In this document: positions 8,406-18,000 of the stretch, one piece after another
How the letters are laid out: each line of letters begins with the position of its first letter
Position numbering within the stretch: the stretch's first letter is position 1
From: Lacibacter sp. H407
GTDB taxonomy: Bacteria; Bacteroidota; Bacteroidia; Chitinophagales; Chitinophagaceae
Direction: 5' to 3'
DNA: 64,000 nucleotides
Assembly: GCF_037892605.1 (NCBI RefSeq)
Contig: NZ_JBBKTU010000001.1
Span: forward strand, 620,001-684,000
Translations under genes and position numbers: made by a program
Notes under the pieces: model-generated
What the model was told of the DNA's origin: nothing
What the model saw: only the letters and a program-made list of their open reading frames with translations
The model's database searches: none

Positions 8406-10238
8406 ATGAAAAAATTGCTTTCGATCAAATACGGATGGCTCTTACTGCTGGCTGCTTTAGTGGGGCTCAATATTCTTTCATCATCTCTTCGCTTACGTTG
8501 GGATCTTACAGCCGAACAACGCTACTCACTTTCTCCCCAAACAAAAACACTTTTAAAAAATATCGACAGTACAATTACAGTTGATGTTTTTCTCAAAGGC
8601 GATTTCAGGGCATCGTTTCGTAAACTGCGCAACACAACAAATGATCTTCTCAATGAAATGAAGGATTATAGTGGCAGCCGTTTGCAGATCAATTATAAAT
8701 CGGTTGATGAACTGTTTGATGATGAAGCGAAAAATTTCATGTTCGGAGAAGTGATCAACGAATTGCGGATGAACGGTGTAAATGTGGATAGCCTTGGACA
8801 AACAAGGCCCGGTTTTCGTGAAGAAGTGATTCAGCAGATGATCACCGATTCGTTAAAGAGTCTTGGCATTTTGCCTTATACATTAGAAGTACAGGAAAAA
8901 GAAGAAGCCAAAACACAACGTGTTATCTACCCTTCTGCATTGGTGAAGTATGGAGGCAAAGTAATGTCGGTTGATTTACTAAGTGGCAAAACAGAGTATA
9001 GTCGTGATCCTTTAACCGGAAGCTTGGTTACAGATGAAGCAAAAAGCATCAGTAATGCAGAAGCACTGCTGGAGTTTAAGTTTGCAGATGCCATTGAAAA
9101 AATTCAACGCAAACAAAAACCATTGATCGGTTACATGACAGGAAACGGCCAGCCAATGGGACCCGAAACATTCGATCTTGTTCAAACACTCGATGCCAAT
9201 TATCTCTTCCGTATCATCGATCCAAATACAACAGCTGTAATTCCAAAAGAATTTGCAGCTGTGATGATCGTAAAACCATCAGTTGGGTTTACTGACTCAG
9301 CAAAAATGAAGATCGATCAGTACATCATGCAGGGAGGAAAGGTATTGTGGTTCCTCGATATGCTGCATGCAGAAAAAGACAGTCTTACGTTTGTTGCACA
9401 AACATTGGCATACGATCGTGGATTAAATCTTGATGATCTGCTGTTTCGCTTCGGCGTACGCATTAACCGTGATCTGTTACAGGATCAGCAATGCGACCTT
9501 AGCAAATTAGTAGTAGGTAACGCCGGCGGTCAGCCGCAGTTAGCCGATGTTCCGTTCAACTATTATCCTTTGTTAACAGCAACTGGCAATCATCCCATTA
9601 CAAAAAATTTAGAACCAGTACTCAGTCAGTTCACCAATACATTGGATACTGTAAAAGCAGAAGGAATAACCAAAACAGTTTTACTTACATCCAGCGAAAA
9701 TGCAAAGTTTGTAAGTACTCCTGCCATCATCAGCTTACAGGAATTGCAAACCATCGAAGACATTAACCTGTACAACAAAAAGAATTTACCCGTTGCTGTT
9801 TTGTTGGAAGGAAAGTTCAATAGTTTTTACGCAAACCGTGCATCGGCAGAAATGCGGCAATACTTTACAAGTGCTTATGGTTCTTTCCAAACACAAACGG
9901 CATCAGCAACGCAACAGTTAATTGTAGGCGATGGTGATGTGCTGCTTAACAGCTTTACCAAACAGGAACCATTTACTATGGGCTACAGTCGTGTGCAGGA
10001 ACGCAGTTATGCCAACAAAGCATTTTTGCAAAATACATTGGAATACATGACAGGTAATGCAGGTATCGTAGCTTTGCGTAATAAAGATGTGGCCTTGCGC
10101 TTATTGAATCCACAAAAAGTTACTGAACAGCGTTTGCAATGGCAGTTGATCAATATTGCAGTACCTATCCTTATCATTGTATTGATTGGCTTTAGTTATA
10201 TGCAATGGCGTAAACGAACTTTTAGTAAACAAGCATAA
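8406..10238 (+). CDS. gldG: Gliding-motility associated ABC transporter auxiliary protein GldG
   Basis: The protein has 610 residues. There is an N-terminal membrane helix (about 10-27), a large periplasmic part and a C-terminal helix (about 577-597) with a basic cytoplasmic end (MQWRKRTFSKQA). The segment LRLRWDLTAEQRYSLSPQTK after the first helix is the conserved opening of the GldG/ABC_transp_aux family. A substrate-binding-like fold (DUF4350 or GATase-like) covers about residues 240-480. It acts with the GldF permease, whose gene ends 6 bases upstream. The transported substrate of GldAFG is unknown. The reading frame appears complete with no missing segment. Confidence 0.9.
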   Translation: MKKLLSIKYGWLLLLAALVGLNILSSSLRLRWDLTAEQRYSLSPQTKTLLKNIDSTITVDVFLKGDFRASFRKLRNTTNDLLNEMKDYSGSRLQINYKSVDELFDDEAKNFMFGEVINELRMNGVNVDSLGQTRPGFREEVIQQMITDSLKSLGILPYTLEVQEKEEAKTQRVIYPSALVKYGGKVMSVDLLSGKTEYSRDPLTGSLVTDEAKSISNAEALLEFKFADAIEKIQRKQKPLIGYMTGNGQPMGPETFDLVQTLDANYLFRIIDPNTTAVIPKEFAAVMIVKPSVGFTDSAKMKIDQYIMQGGKVLWFLDMLHAEKDSLTFVAQTLAYDRGLNLDDLLFRFGVRINRDLLQDQQCDLSKLVVGNAGGQPQLADVPFNYYPLLTATGNHPITKNLEPVLSQFTNTLDTVKAEGITKTVLLTSSENAKFVSTPAIISLQELQTIEDINLYNKKNLPVAVLLEGKFNSFYANRASAEMRQYFTSAYGSFQTQTASATQQLIVGDGDVLLNSFTKQEPFTMGYSRVQERSYANKAFLQNTLEYMTGNAGIVALRNKDVALRLLNPQKVTEQRLQWQLINIAVPILIIVLIGFSYMQWRKRTFSKQA

Positions 10239-10264
10239 CGTTTTCATTTTTTGAATTATCATTC

Positions 10265-11236
10265 ATGACTCACACACAGATCACTTATCTCGTATTCGGA
10301 ATCGTATTATTAGTTGCCATTGTATTTGATCTTGGCTTGCTCAGCAAAAAATCTGCGCACCTTACTACCAGGCAGGCGTTAACACAAACCATCTTTTGGG
10401 TACTCCTTGCGTTGGGCTTCGGTGCATTTATGTGGTATGAAGACGGTAAGCCCGCTGCACTTGAATATGTAACAGCCTACCTGATGGAGTGGAGCTTAAG
10501 TATTGATAATATTTTTGTATTTGTACTGATCTTCAGTTTTTTTAAAGTGAAAGAGGAGTATATCCCCCGTGTATTATTGATCGGCGTATTAATGGCAATT
10601 GTATTCCGTGTTATTTTTATTACGCTGGGTGTTGAACTGGTCAATCGTTTTCATTGGGTGTTGTATATTTTCGGTGTGTTCCTGGTATATACAGGTTTCA
10701 AAATGTTTACCACCAACCAGGAAGAAGAATATGACCCAAGAGAAAGTAAAGTGTATCTCTTCCTTAAAAAATTCTTACCCATTACAATGGAAGATGGGCA
10801 TGGCAAGTATGTAATAAAACAACATGGCAAACCGGTTTACACAGCCTTGTTTGTTGTAGTGGTGATGCTTGCTACTACTGATATTGTATTTGCATTGGAT
10901 TCAATACCTGCTGTAATGGGTATTGTTGATCGAAAAAGTGAGTATGCTTCATTAGTGATCTACACATCGAATGTGTTTGCTGTACTGGGCTTGCGTTCAT
11001 TGTTTTTCCTGTTACGGGGAGCGGTAAGTAAATTTGATTTCCTGCAACAAGGCATTGCAATAGTGCTTGTTTTTATTGGTTTGAAAATGTTAGGTGAAGA
11101 ACTTATTGGCACAGTAGTCAATAAAAGCACGCAGGTGGTCATTTCATTAGTCGTTATTGTGGCATGCATTGGCGGATCGATCGTTTATTCGATCTACCAT
11201 AAGAAAAAAAATGCACCACCTGATATGCCCAGTTAG
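10265..11236 (+). CDS. TerC/Alx family integral membrane protein
   Basis: The protein has 323 residues and about nine hydrophobic segments. The two acidic signature motifs of TerC proteins are present: MEWSLSIDNIFVFVLIFSF near residues 77-95, and TTDIVFALDSIPAVMGI near 206-222. The Asp residues in these motifs are thought to bind metal; family members such as Alx and MeeY have been linked to manganese export and to loading of secreted proteins with metal, and others to tellurite resistance. The start is 26 bases after gldG, and murF-alr follows by 17 bases, so it probably sits in a read-through operon. No tellurite-resistance partners (terD, terB) are near, so a general metal-homeostasis role is more likely. 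Confidence 0.88.
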   Translation: MTHTQITYLVFGIVLLVAIVFDLGLLSKKSAHLTTRQALTQTIFWVLLALGFGAFMWYEDGKPAALEYVTAYLMEWSLSIDNIFVFVLIFSFFKVKEEYIPRVLLIGVLMAIVFRVIFITLGVELVNRFHWVLYIFGVFLVYTGFKMFTTNQEEEYDPRESKVYLFLKKFLPITMEDGHGKYVIKQHGKPVYTALFVVVVMLATTDIVFALDSIPAVMGIVDRKSEYASLVIYTSNVFAVLGLRSLFFLLRGAVSKFDFLQQGIAIVLVFIGLKMLGEELIGTVVNKSTQVVISLVVIVACIGGSIVYSIYHKKKNAPPDMPS

Positions 11237-11253
11237 ATCTCATTTATATCGTT

Positions 11254-13716
11254 ATGTCGCACTATCGTATTGATCGTATTGCCGGTATTTTACAGGCTGT
11301 CTGTTTACAACAGGCAGATGTTACTTGCAATATTGAACATTTATTGATCGACAGCCGACGTGTAATTCATCCCCCCACTGCTTTATTTTTTGCCTTGCTC
11401 ACCAGCCGCAGAGACGGGCATGATTATATTAAAGAAGCATACAGTAAAGGTGTCCGGAATTTCATTGTTCAAAAGAAGATCACTGTTGATCAATTTCCCG
11501 AGGCCAACATTTTATTAGTAGTCGATACATTAAGTGCATTACAACGGTTAACAGCTTATCACCGCAGCCAGTTCAATATCCCGGTAATTGGTATTACCGG
11601 CAGTAATGGTAAAACGATCGTGAAAGAATGGTTGTATCAATTACTGAGTGATCATTTTACGATTATCCGCAGTCCTAAAAGTTATAATTCGCAAGTAGGC
11701 GTTCCGTTAAGTGTATGGCAATTGCAATCACATCATACATTGGCCATTTTTGAAGCCGGTGTTTCGCAGAAAGGTGAAATGGATAAGCTGGAAAAAATCA
11801 TTCAACCAACACTTGGCATTTTAACCAATATAGGTGAAGCACATGCTGATGGGTTCGCAGATATGCAAGAGAAGCTGAATGAAAAATCAATCCTGTTTCT
11901 GAATGCATCAACCCTTATCTGTTCCACTGAAAAACTTAATGGTCTTTCATTTACTCATACGAACATCATCAGTTGGGGAAAAGAAACCGACAACACGATC
12001 GTTCTTAAGAACATCACAAAAAAAATCACTGAAACAAGCATTGATTTTACAAACGGATCGGTGAATGATACAATTGTAATTCCCTTTATTGATGATGCAT
12101 CAATTGAAAATGCCATTACCTGTTTATGTGTTTGTGCTTATTTACAGATCCCGTTTGAAGAAGTAAGAGAAAAATTCAATCAACTTCGACCTGTAAGTTT
12201 ACGATTGGAATTGAAAAGCGGGTTACATAATACCACGATCATTAACGATAGTTACAGTGCCGATCTAAGTTCATTCATTATTGCATTGAACATGCTGCAG
12301 CAACAATGGCAACATCCAGGCAGAACGGTTATACTTTCCGATTTTCAATTAACGGCCGATCAGGAACCAACTGTTTATGCTTCGGTTGCAGCGCTCATAA
12401 AAAGCCATTTTGTAAAAAGATTGATAACCGTTGGTGAAAAAACAAAACAGTTTTTACTTCCGTTGATCCCCGCATCGATCGAAATGTTTTCATTTTCTTC
12501 AACAGCAGAATTATTGGAACAATTTGCATCACTTTCTTTTCATAACGAAACTATTCTCATCAAAGGTGCACGGGTTTTTGAATTAGACCGTGTAGCACAA
12601 TTGCTGGAACAGAAAACACATCAAACTGTTCTTGAAATTAATCTTACCGCCATTGCACGAAATATCAAAGCACATCAGCAGCTATTGCATCCATCAACCA
12701 GAATCATGGCAATGGTGAAAGCGTTCTCCTATGGAAGTGGCAGTTATGAAATTGCCAACCTTCTGCAATTTATGAAAGCAGATTACTTAGCTGTTGCTTT
12801 TACAGATGAGGGTGTTGATTTGCGTAAGGCAGGTATTACGTTGCCCATTATGGTAATGAATCCTGAACCTGCAACGTTTGATGTATTGGTTGAACAGAAT
12901 CTTGAACCTGAACTGTTTTCATTTTCGATTCTTCACGCATTTGAGCAGTATCTTGAACAGGAGGGTATCAATAGTTATCCCGTGCATTTAAAAATTGATA
13001 CCGGTATGCACCGGCTTGGTTTTATGCCGGAAGAATTACCTGCGCTCTGTCAGCAACTCACTGCAAAAAACACGTTCACTGTTCAATCAGTATTCAGTCA
13101 TCTGGCGGCCAGTGAAGATGTCAATGAAGATGCTTTTACATTATTACAATCAAAACGTTTTGAAGATGCCTGTGCATTTATCGAAATACAATTGAACTAT
13201 TCCTTCATTCGCCACCTTGATAATTCCAGCGGCACTATCCGTCACCCGCAATTGCAATACGATATGGTGCGGCTGGGCATTGGCATGTATGGTATCAGTC
13301 CTGTTTCAGGAAATTTACAATTAGAAGAAGCATTACGGTTAAAAACAACCATCGCTCAAATCAAAATATTACAACCGGGTGAAACGGTTGGCTATAACCG
13401 AAAAGGGATCATTAACAGGCCTTCTAAAATTGCAACAGTACGTATCGGCTATGCAGATGGCTATCCACGCAACCTTAGTAACGGCATTGGATACATGCTG
13501 GCGAATGGACAGAAAGCTCCCGTTATCGGCACCATTTGTATGGATATGACCATGCTGGATGTTACTGATATCCCAAACGTTCGGGAAGGGGATGAGGTAA
13601 TTGTATTTGGACCAACCCTTTCTGTTAATGATGTTGCCAAACAAAGTCAAACTATTGCTTATGAGTTGATGACAGGTATTAGCCAACGGGTGAAACGAGT
13701 GTATTTTGAAGAATAA
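11254..13716 (+). CDS. Bifunctional MurF ligase / alanine racemase
   Basis: This 820-residue fusion joins two enzymes of D-alanine use in peptidoglycan synthesis. The N-terminal half (about 1-450) is MurF, which adds D-Ala-D-Ala to UDP-MurNAc-tripeptide. It has the P-loop GITGSNGKTIVKE near 109-121 and a substrate-loop motif NDSYSADLSS near 330 (the usual form is NDxYNANPxS). The C-terminal half (about 460-820) is a fold-type III alanine racemase: the PLP lysine is K489 in MAMVKAFSYGSGS, and RIGYADGYPRN near 730 carries the catalytic Tyr. Fusion of the two is characteristic of many Bacteroidota. It provides D-Ala supply and use in one cytoplasmic polypeptide. Start ATG 11254 gives MSHYRIDRIAGIL, a normal MurF N-terminus. 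Confidence 0.93.
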   Translation: MSHYRIDRIAGILQAVCLQQADVTCNIEHLLIDSRRVIHPPTALFFALLTSRRDGHDYIKEAYSKGVRNFIVQKKITVDQFPEANILLVVDTLSALQRLTAYHRSQFNIPVIGITGSNGKTIVKEWLYQLLSDHFTIIRSPKSYNSQVGVPLSVWQLQSHHTLAIFEAGVSQKGEMDKLEKIIQPTLGILTNIGEAHADGFADMQEKLNEKSILFLNASTLICSTEKLNGLSFTHTNIISWGKETDNTIVLKNITKKITETSIDFTNGSVNDTIVIPFIDDASIENAITCLCVCAYLQIPFEEVREKFNQLRPVSLRLELKSGLHNTTIINDSYSADLSSFIIALNMLQQQWQHPGRTVILSDFQLTADQEPTVYASVAALIKSHFVKRLITVGEKTKQFLLPLIPASIEMFSFSSTAELLEQFASLSFHNETILIKGARVFELDRVAQLLEQKTHQTVLEINLTAIARNIKAHQQLLHPSTRIMAMVKAFSYGSGSYEIANLLQFMKADYLAVAFTDEGVDLRKAGITLPIMVMNPEPATFDVLVEQNLEPELFSFSILHAFEQYLEQEGINSYPVHLKIDTGMHRLGFMPEELPALCQQLTAKNTFTVQSVFSHLAASEDVNEDAFTLLQSKRFEDACAFIEIQLNYSFIRHLDNSSGTIRHPQLQYDMVRLGIGMYGISPVSGNLQLEEALRLKTTIAQIKILQPGETVGYNRKGIINRPSKIATVRIGYADGYPRNLSNGIGYMLANGQKAPVIGTICMDMTMLDVTDIPNVREGDEVIVFGPTLSVNDVAKQSQTIAYELMTGISQRVKRVYFEE

Positions 13717-13731
13717 GAAAAGCTGACAAAA

Positions 13732-13748
13732 CGCTGCACGCCACTCGC
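13732..13748. repeat. Left copy of an inverted intergenic repeat flanking the four-helix-bundle gene
   Basis: CGCTGCACGCCACTCGC here is, in reverse complement, GCGAGTGGC-GT-GCAGCG. The right-hand copy at 14151-14168 reads GCGAGTGGC-AA-GCAGCG. A third, diverged copy is between atpF and atpH (52546-52571). The two arms bracket the gene at 13792-14144. Confidence 0.55.
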
Positions 13749-13791
13749 CTCACGCTTCTCGTAACTTCTAACTTTAAAATAAAACACTTAC

Positions 13792-14144
13792 ATGAAAAAT
13801 TTTAAAGAGCTTCGAATCTGGCAAAAAGGAATGGATATCGCTGTTAACTCGTTTCAACTAACAAATGAATTTCCATCAGCAGAAAAATTTGGCATTATTT
13901 CACAGATTAATAGAGCTGGCGTGTCAATACCCGCTAACATTGCCGAGGGCAGCAGCCGAGCCAGTGAAAAAGATTATGCAAGATTTATAGAAATTTCGTT
14001 AGGCTCTTCTTACGAATTAGAGACCCATTTATTAATTGCACAGCGATTAAATTTTGGCAATGAGAATAAATTAGTTGAATTATTAGGCGAGATAAATGAT
14101 GAGCAAAAATGCTACTAGGTTTCCTGAATAAGCTTTCCAGATGA
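13792..14144 (+). pseudogene. Four-helix-bundle protein (S23/IVP-like) with a one-base frameshift near its 3' end
   Basis: The frame from ATG 13792 gives MKNFKELRIWQKGMDIA, then ISQINRAGVSIPANIAEGSSR and SLGSSYELETHLLIAQRL, all typical of the four-helix-bundle family first known from 23S rRNA intervening sequences. As written it stops at 14116-14118 after 108 residues, ending INDEQKCY. Adding one A to the A5 run at 14105-14109 restores INDEQKMLLGFLNKLSR with a stop at 14142-14144, which matches the family C-terminus and length. So there is either a sequencing or assembly error at a homopolymer, or a real recent mutation of the last helix. No rRNA lies nearby; the function of stand-alone members is unknown. 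The gene is flanked by an inverted intergenic repeat. Confidence 0.7.
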
Positions 14145-14150
14145 TGAGTA

Positions 14151-14180
14151 GCGAGTGGCAAGCAGCGAACAGCGTGTAGC
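14151..14180. repeat. Right copy of the inverted intergenic repeat
   Basis: GCGAGTGGCAAGCAGCGAAC and the following AGCGTGTAGC. It is an inverted partner of 13732-13748, and 21 of 26 bases match the direct copy at 52546-52571. It is non-coding and lies between the four-helix-bundle gene and the lspA promoter. Confidence 0.55.
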
Positions 14181-14196
14181 TTCACTCCCTTTCTAC

Positions 14197-14204
14197 TATC
14201 TTTG
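14197..14204 (+). promoter_or_regulatory. Promoter -7 box (TATCTTTG) for lspA
   Basis: Exact TANNTTTG match ending 19 bases before the GTG at 14224. Any start upstream of this box, such as 14155, would lie outside the transcript. Confidence 0.5.
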
Positions 14205-14223
14205 CTCACTAAAATTCGTTTTC

Positions 14224-14928
14224 GTGAAACTTCGTTACGTCATATTAATTATTCTTTTGATTCTGTTTGCTGACCAGGGGTTAAAGATCTGGATCAAGAC
14301 CACCATGCTGTACCAGGATGAAAAATTCATTTTTGGACGCTGGTTTCGTTTATACTTTATCGAGAACGCAGGTATGGCCTATGGTTGGAAATTAGGCAAC
14401 AGCGAATGGGCGAAGATGGCACTTACCTTGTTTCGTTTAGGTGCAGTTATCTTCGGCACCTGGTACCTCGTTAAGATCGTAAAAGAAAAATACCACAGAG
14501 GCTTTATTATTTGTGCAGCGTTGATCTACGCCGGCGCTTTGGGCAACCTGATCGATAGTTTGTTTTATGGAATGATCTTCGACAAAGGCATGATCTATAA
14601 TGCTGCAACCGATACCTATTTTGGTTACGACGGATTGGCAAAAGCAACCGGCAAAGGTTACTCATCGTTTTTACACGGCCATGTTGTAGACATGTTGTAC
14701 TTCCCTATCATTGAAAATAAAATGATGCCCAACTGGGTACCGATCTGGGGTGGCAAACCATTTACATTTTTCCAGGCTATTTTCAATATTGCTGATGCCG
14801 CTATTTCAACAGGAGTTATTACGATCTTGGTTTTTCAAAAACGTTTCTTTAAACCACGTAACGAGGAACAAACTAATACAACCGTTGAAACAAATACAGA
14901 AGTAGGCGATGATGCACAGGTAATGTAG
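14224..14928 (+). CDS. lspA: Signal peptidase II (lipoprotein signal peptidase)
   Basis: The protein has 234 residues when begun at GTG 14224 (MKLRYVILIILLILFADQGLKI). The start was chosen because it is where family similarity begins and because the promoter box lies just upstream. Four membrane helices are visible. The two catalytic aspartates are in GALGNLIDSLFYG and FNIADAAIS. The insertion between them (about residues 125-175, with GHVVDMLYFP and PIWGGKPFTFF) is the form usual in Bacteroidota, and so is Ser after the first catalytic Asp instead of the Arg of proteobacterial enzymes. A polar, Thr/Glu-rich tail of about 20 residues follows the last helix. It cleaves prolipoproteins, several of which are encoded in this window. 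A bidirectional terminator follows. Confidence 0.93.
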   Translation: MKLRYVILIILLILFADQGLKIWIKTTMLYQDEKFIFGRWFRLYFIENAGMAYGWKLGNSEWAKMALTLFRLGAVIFGTWYLVKIVKEKYHRGFIICAALIYAGALGNLIDSLFYGMIFDKGMIYNAATDTYFGYDGLAKATGKGYSSFLHGHVVDMLYFPIIENKMMPNWVPIWGGKPFTFFQAIFNIADAAISTGVITILVFQKRFFKPRNEEQTNTTVETNTEVGDDAQVM

Positions 14929-15021
14929 AACCAGCAATTTCAAACTATTTAGTTTCATCAACTTTATCAAACAATACAAAGGATAGCATTCACGAAGTGA
15001 ATGACATTGTTTGCTTCAAAT

Positions 15022-15054
15022 AAAAAAAGACTACCGCTTAAGTAGTCTTTTTTT
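15022..15054. terminator. Bidirectional rho-independent terminator between lspA and the 1203-aa T9SS gene
   Basis: GACTAC (15029-15034) pairs with GTAGTC (15042-15047) around a 7-base loop, extended by seven A:T pairs. There are T runs on both strands. It serves lspA and the converging gene that ends at 15071. Confidence 0.85.
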
Positions 15055-15070
15055 ATTTGTACCTGATGAT

Positions 15071-18000
15071 CTATTGTTTTTGTATTATTCTATGAATTGC
15101 TCCTGATGCAGATACAACACGTAAGAGATAAGAACCTTTTGCAATGTGCTGTGGTACATCAAATGAAATACCGTTTACACCTTTACTCACCATCAGTTTT
15201 TTATTTACGATCGGGTTGCCCAATGCATCGGTTAACTGCAATTGCACTTCTTCGTTACGGAATGCTGTCAACTGAAAGTTCACTTTACTGATGAATGGAT
15301 TTACCAGATTGGAAATCTCCATTTTTTCTGTGTGAAGGAGTGTAACAGAAAGCGTGTTGCTGAACTTGTTGTTGCCTGTTACTTTACCCAGCATTTTTAA
15401 ACGGTAATACACTTTACCTGAAACAGGTGTAGGGTCATTAAATGTATAATTGATTTCTGCGCCATCATTGCCCCTTGCATCTACATAACCAATATAGTTG
15501 AAATGAAGTCCGTCCTTACTGCTTTCCACTTCATAACCCCTTAAATTTTCATTCTTAGATTTCCAGGTAAGCACACCTGTTTCGCCCTGTAACTGCACAT
15601 TGAACTTCAACAAATCAGCAGGTAATACACTGCAACTTGTAGGATTACTAACATTGATCACGATTGTTTCGTCTGAATTAAATACGGCGCATGAATTGCT
15701 TAAACCACCTGCTGTAGTGGCTACACGAATACGGTAGCGATTGCCATTCGCCATTGCTGTTGCAAGAATTGAAGGATAGGCAACAGTATCTCTGTACCCG
15801 TTTCCAACATTCGTATAACTGAACGTTTGTGCACCGGTAACTTCAGGAGCAGGTCCCCAAGTATTACCACCATCGGTACTTCGTTCCCACTCGTAATACT
15901 GGTACATATTGTAATACGATTCTACAAACACACGCATATCAACCTGGGCATTTTCACAAAATGTTTGGCTGGCATTTGGCGTCATTTGCAATGTAGGCGA
16001 ACAGGTTTTAAATGAAATATCATCAATAGCCCAATCGTTACCACCACCACCCGGTGCATTGTTGCGTAGTGTTAGTGTAAAGTTGGTGGTAGTTGCATCT
16101 GTTCTGTAAACAAATGCACGCTTTACCCAACGGTTGGCTGTATCGGCCGTTGTTGACATTCGTGGTACGCCTGCAGCCTGATGACGAATATCGCCGGTAT
16201 TATAATAATCAAGGTTGTTTACTTTGATGGCAATATTTGGCCGAACACCGGCCGTATCATTTGTAGCTGTTGGAATATATCCTGAAGCAACCCATTGTCC
16301 CCTACCAACTGAATCCTGTCCACATTTATAACATACGTTTTTAAACCAGGCAGAAACTTCATAGTAAGTATTAGGACAAGCATTGGCCACATTAAACTGA
16401 AATGCAGTATCGGTTTTATACGCCGCATTAAATACCATCATGTAACCACAAGGGTTTGTGGGACTCACAGGCTGCGCAGCATCACAAGGTGGGTTGCCTC
16501 GTTCTTCATCCGCCGCACCCGTATGATCGCCACTGATATCCCACACAGTAAACACCCGATTAGTGCCGCTAGTTGTCGGAATCGGCAATAACCGATCAGT
16601 AACTGTTCCTAAAGCGGCAGTATTATTTGTAATCCCATAAAAATTATCATTTGGTGTGCCTGATGTAAATGTTCTGTACACATAATTCGTGTTGGCAGAA
16701 GGAGTTCTGTTGTGCTGACTAGTTCCGGTGGCTGTACCAAAGGTTCCGTTAAATTCATCACCTATTACATTTGTTGCAGATACTGCATTGGGGCACACCT
16801 CAGGACTTGCGTACACAATCATACTATCCCTTGGAAATGTAACGACTCTGAACACGCCTGTGCTTGCTTCTCTGTATCGGAAAGAACCTCCACCAAAATT
16901 GATTCTTGTTCCTTCACCTCTGTTTATAACTACTCTGTAAGTAGCCATTATAAGATAGTTGTTCGCTGCTGTTCTTGGTCTTGAGGTATTTCCTACTGCT
17001 GATCCTCCACGAGTTAAAGTAGCATTTGCACCAAAATTGATCCTGATAATTGTATCAGTCCCTGCGCCACTTCCTACTGCAAAAGCCTGATCATCGCCTA
17101 CAGCATCGGTATACATCGAACCATAGACCTTGCCTTCGTTTGTCCGCATTGCTAATGTTCCGGACTGGTAGGCAAACCCAGCGCCTGTTTTTAATGTATC
17201 ATGAAACGATAAACTATCGATGGTAGCTGTACCCGTTAATGACATGGTTGTTCTTATTTCAAGTACATCGCCCACATCAATACTTCCACCACCGTTTTGT
17301 TTTGTGATGTTGACATAACTTTTCGCTGTTTCAACTGCATAGTTTGTTGCCGGATCAGTAACGCATAAAGTAAATGTCCAGGCACTTGTTGGCGTAGTTG
17401 TTTGATTTGAATATACCCTGACATAATAAGTTGTGCCAATGGTAAGACCTGTCGTTGAAATACTTGCCCCTCCATTTGTATTTTCTGAGCAATACAAACT
17501 TGAGAAGCTTCCACATGAACCTGAAAGTACTTGAAATGCCCATCTTCTACCACCTGGATTACCTGTTGGAATTCCGATATTGCTAAAAGTAACAGTAGGA
17601 TTTGTTGACTGAGCAACAAAACTATACCACACATCCGCGGCATTTGCTACACCACAACTGCCACCAAATAATGATGCAGATGTTGTTGAACCATCTAATG
17701 TTCCAGAAACAGTATTGCATGTGGTACCGCTTGTCAATTGTATGGCATTAGCACAATCATCATTGCCGCCACTTTGTTGCACACATATATTAAATGCATA
17801 CGCTGCCGACGTTATACCTACCGGGTTAGAAGAAACAAATACCCGTATGTAATAGGTAGTACCAATGGTTAGCGAATTGACCGTAAGTGCTGAACTTGCT
17901 GCACTACAACCTAACGAAGTAAGTGTACCGCCACATAAACCTGTAGAGCTACTGAACATCTGCACATAGGTGGATGCACTCGTGAGTGAACTTCCTAAAC

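Noticed and set aside
13792-14144. Avd-like accessory gene of a diversity-generating retroelement
   Set aside because: No reverse transcriptase or template repeat is near, and the protein matches the general four-helix-bundle family.
14224-14928. LspA as inactive because the Arg after the first catalytic Asp is Ser
   Set aside because: Both catalytic Asp are present, and Ser at this place together with the middle insertion is usual in the phylum.
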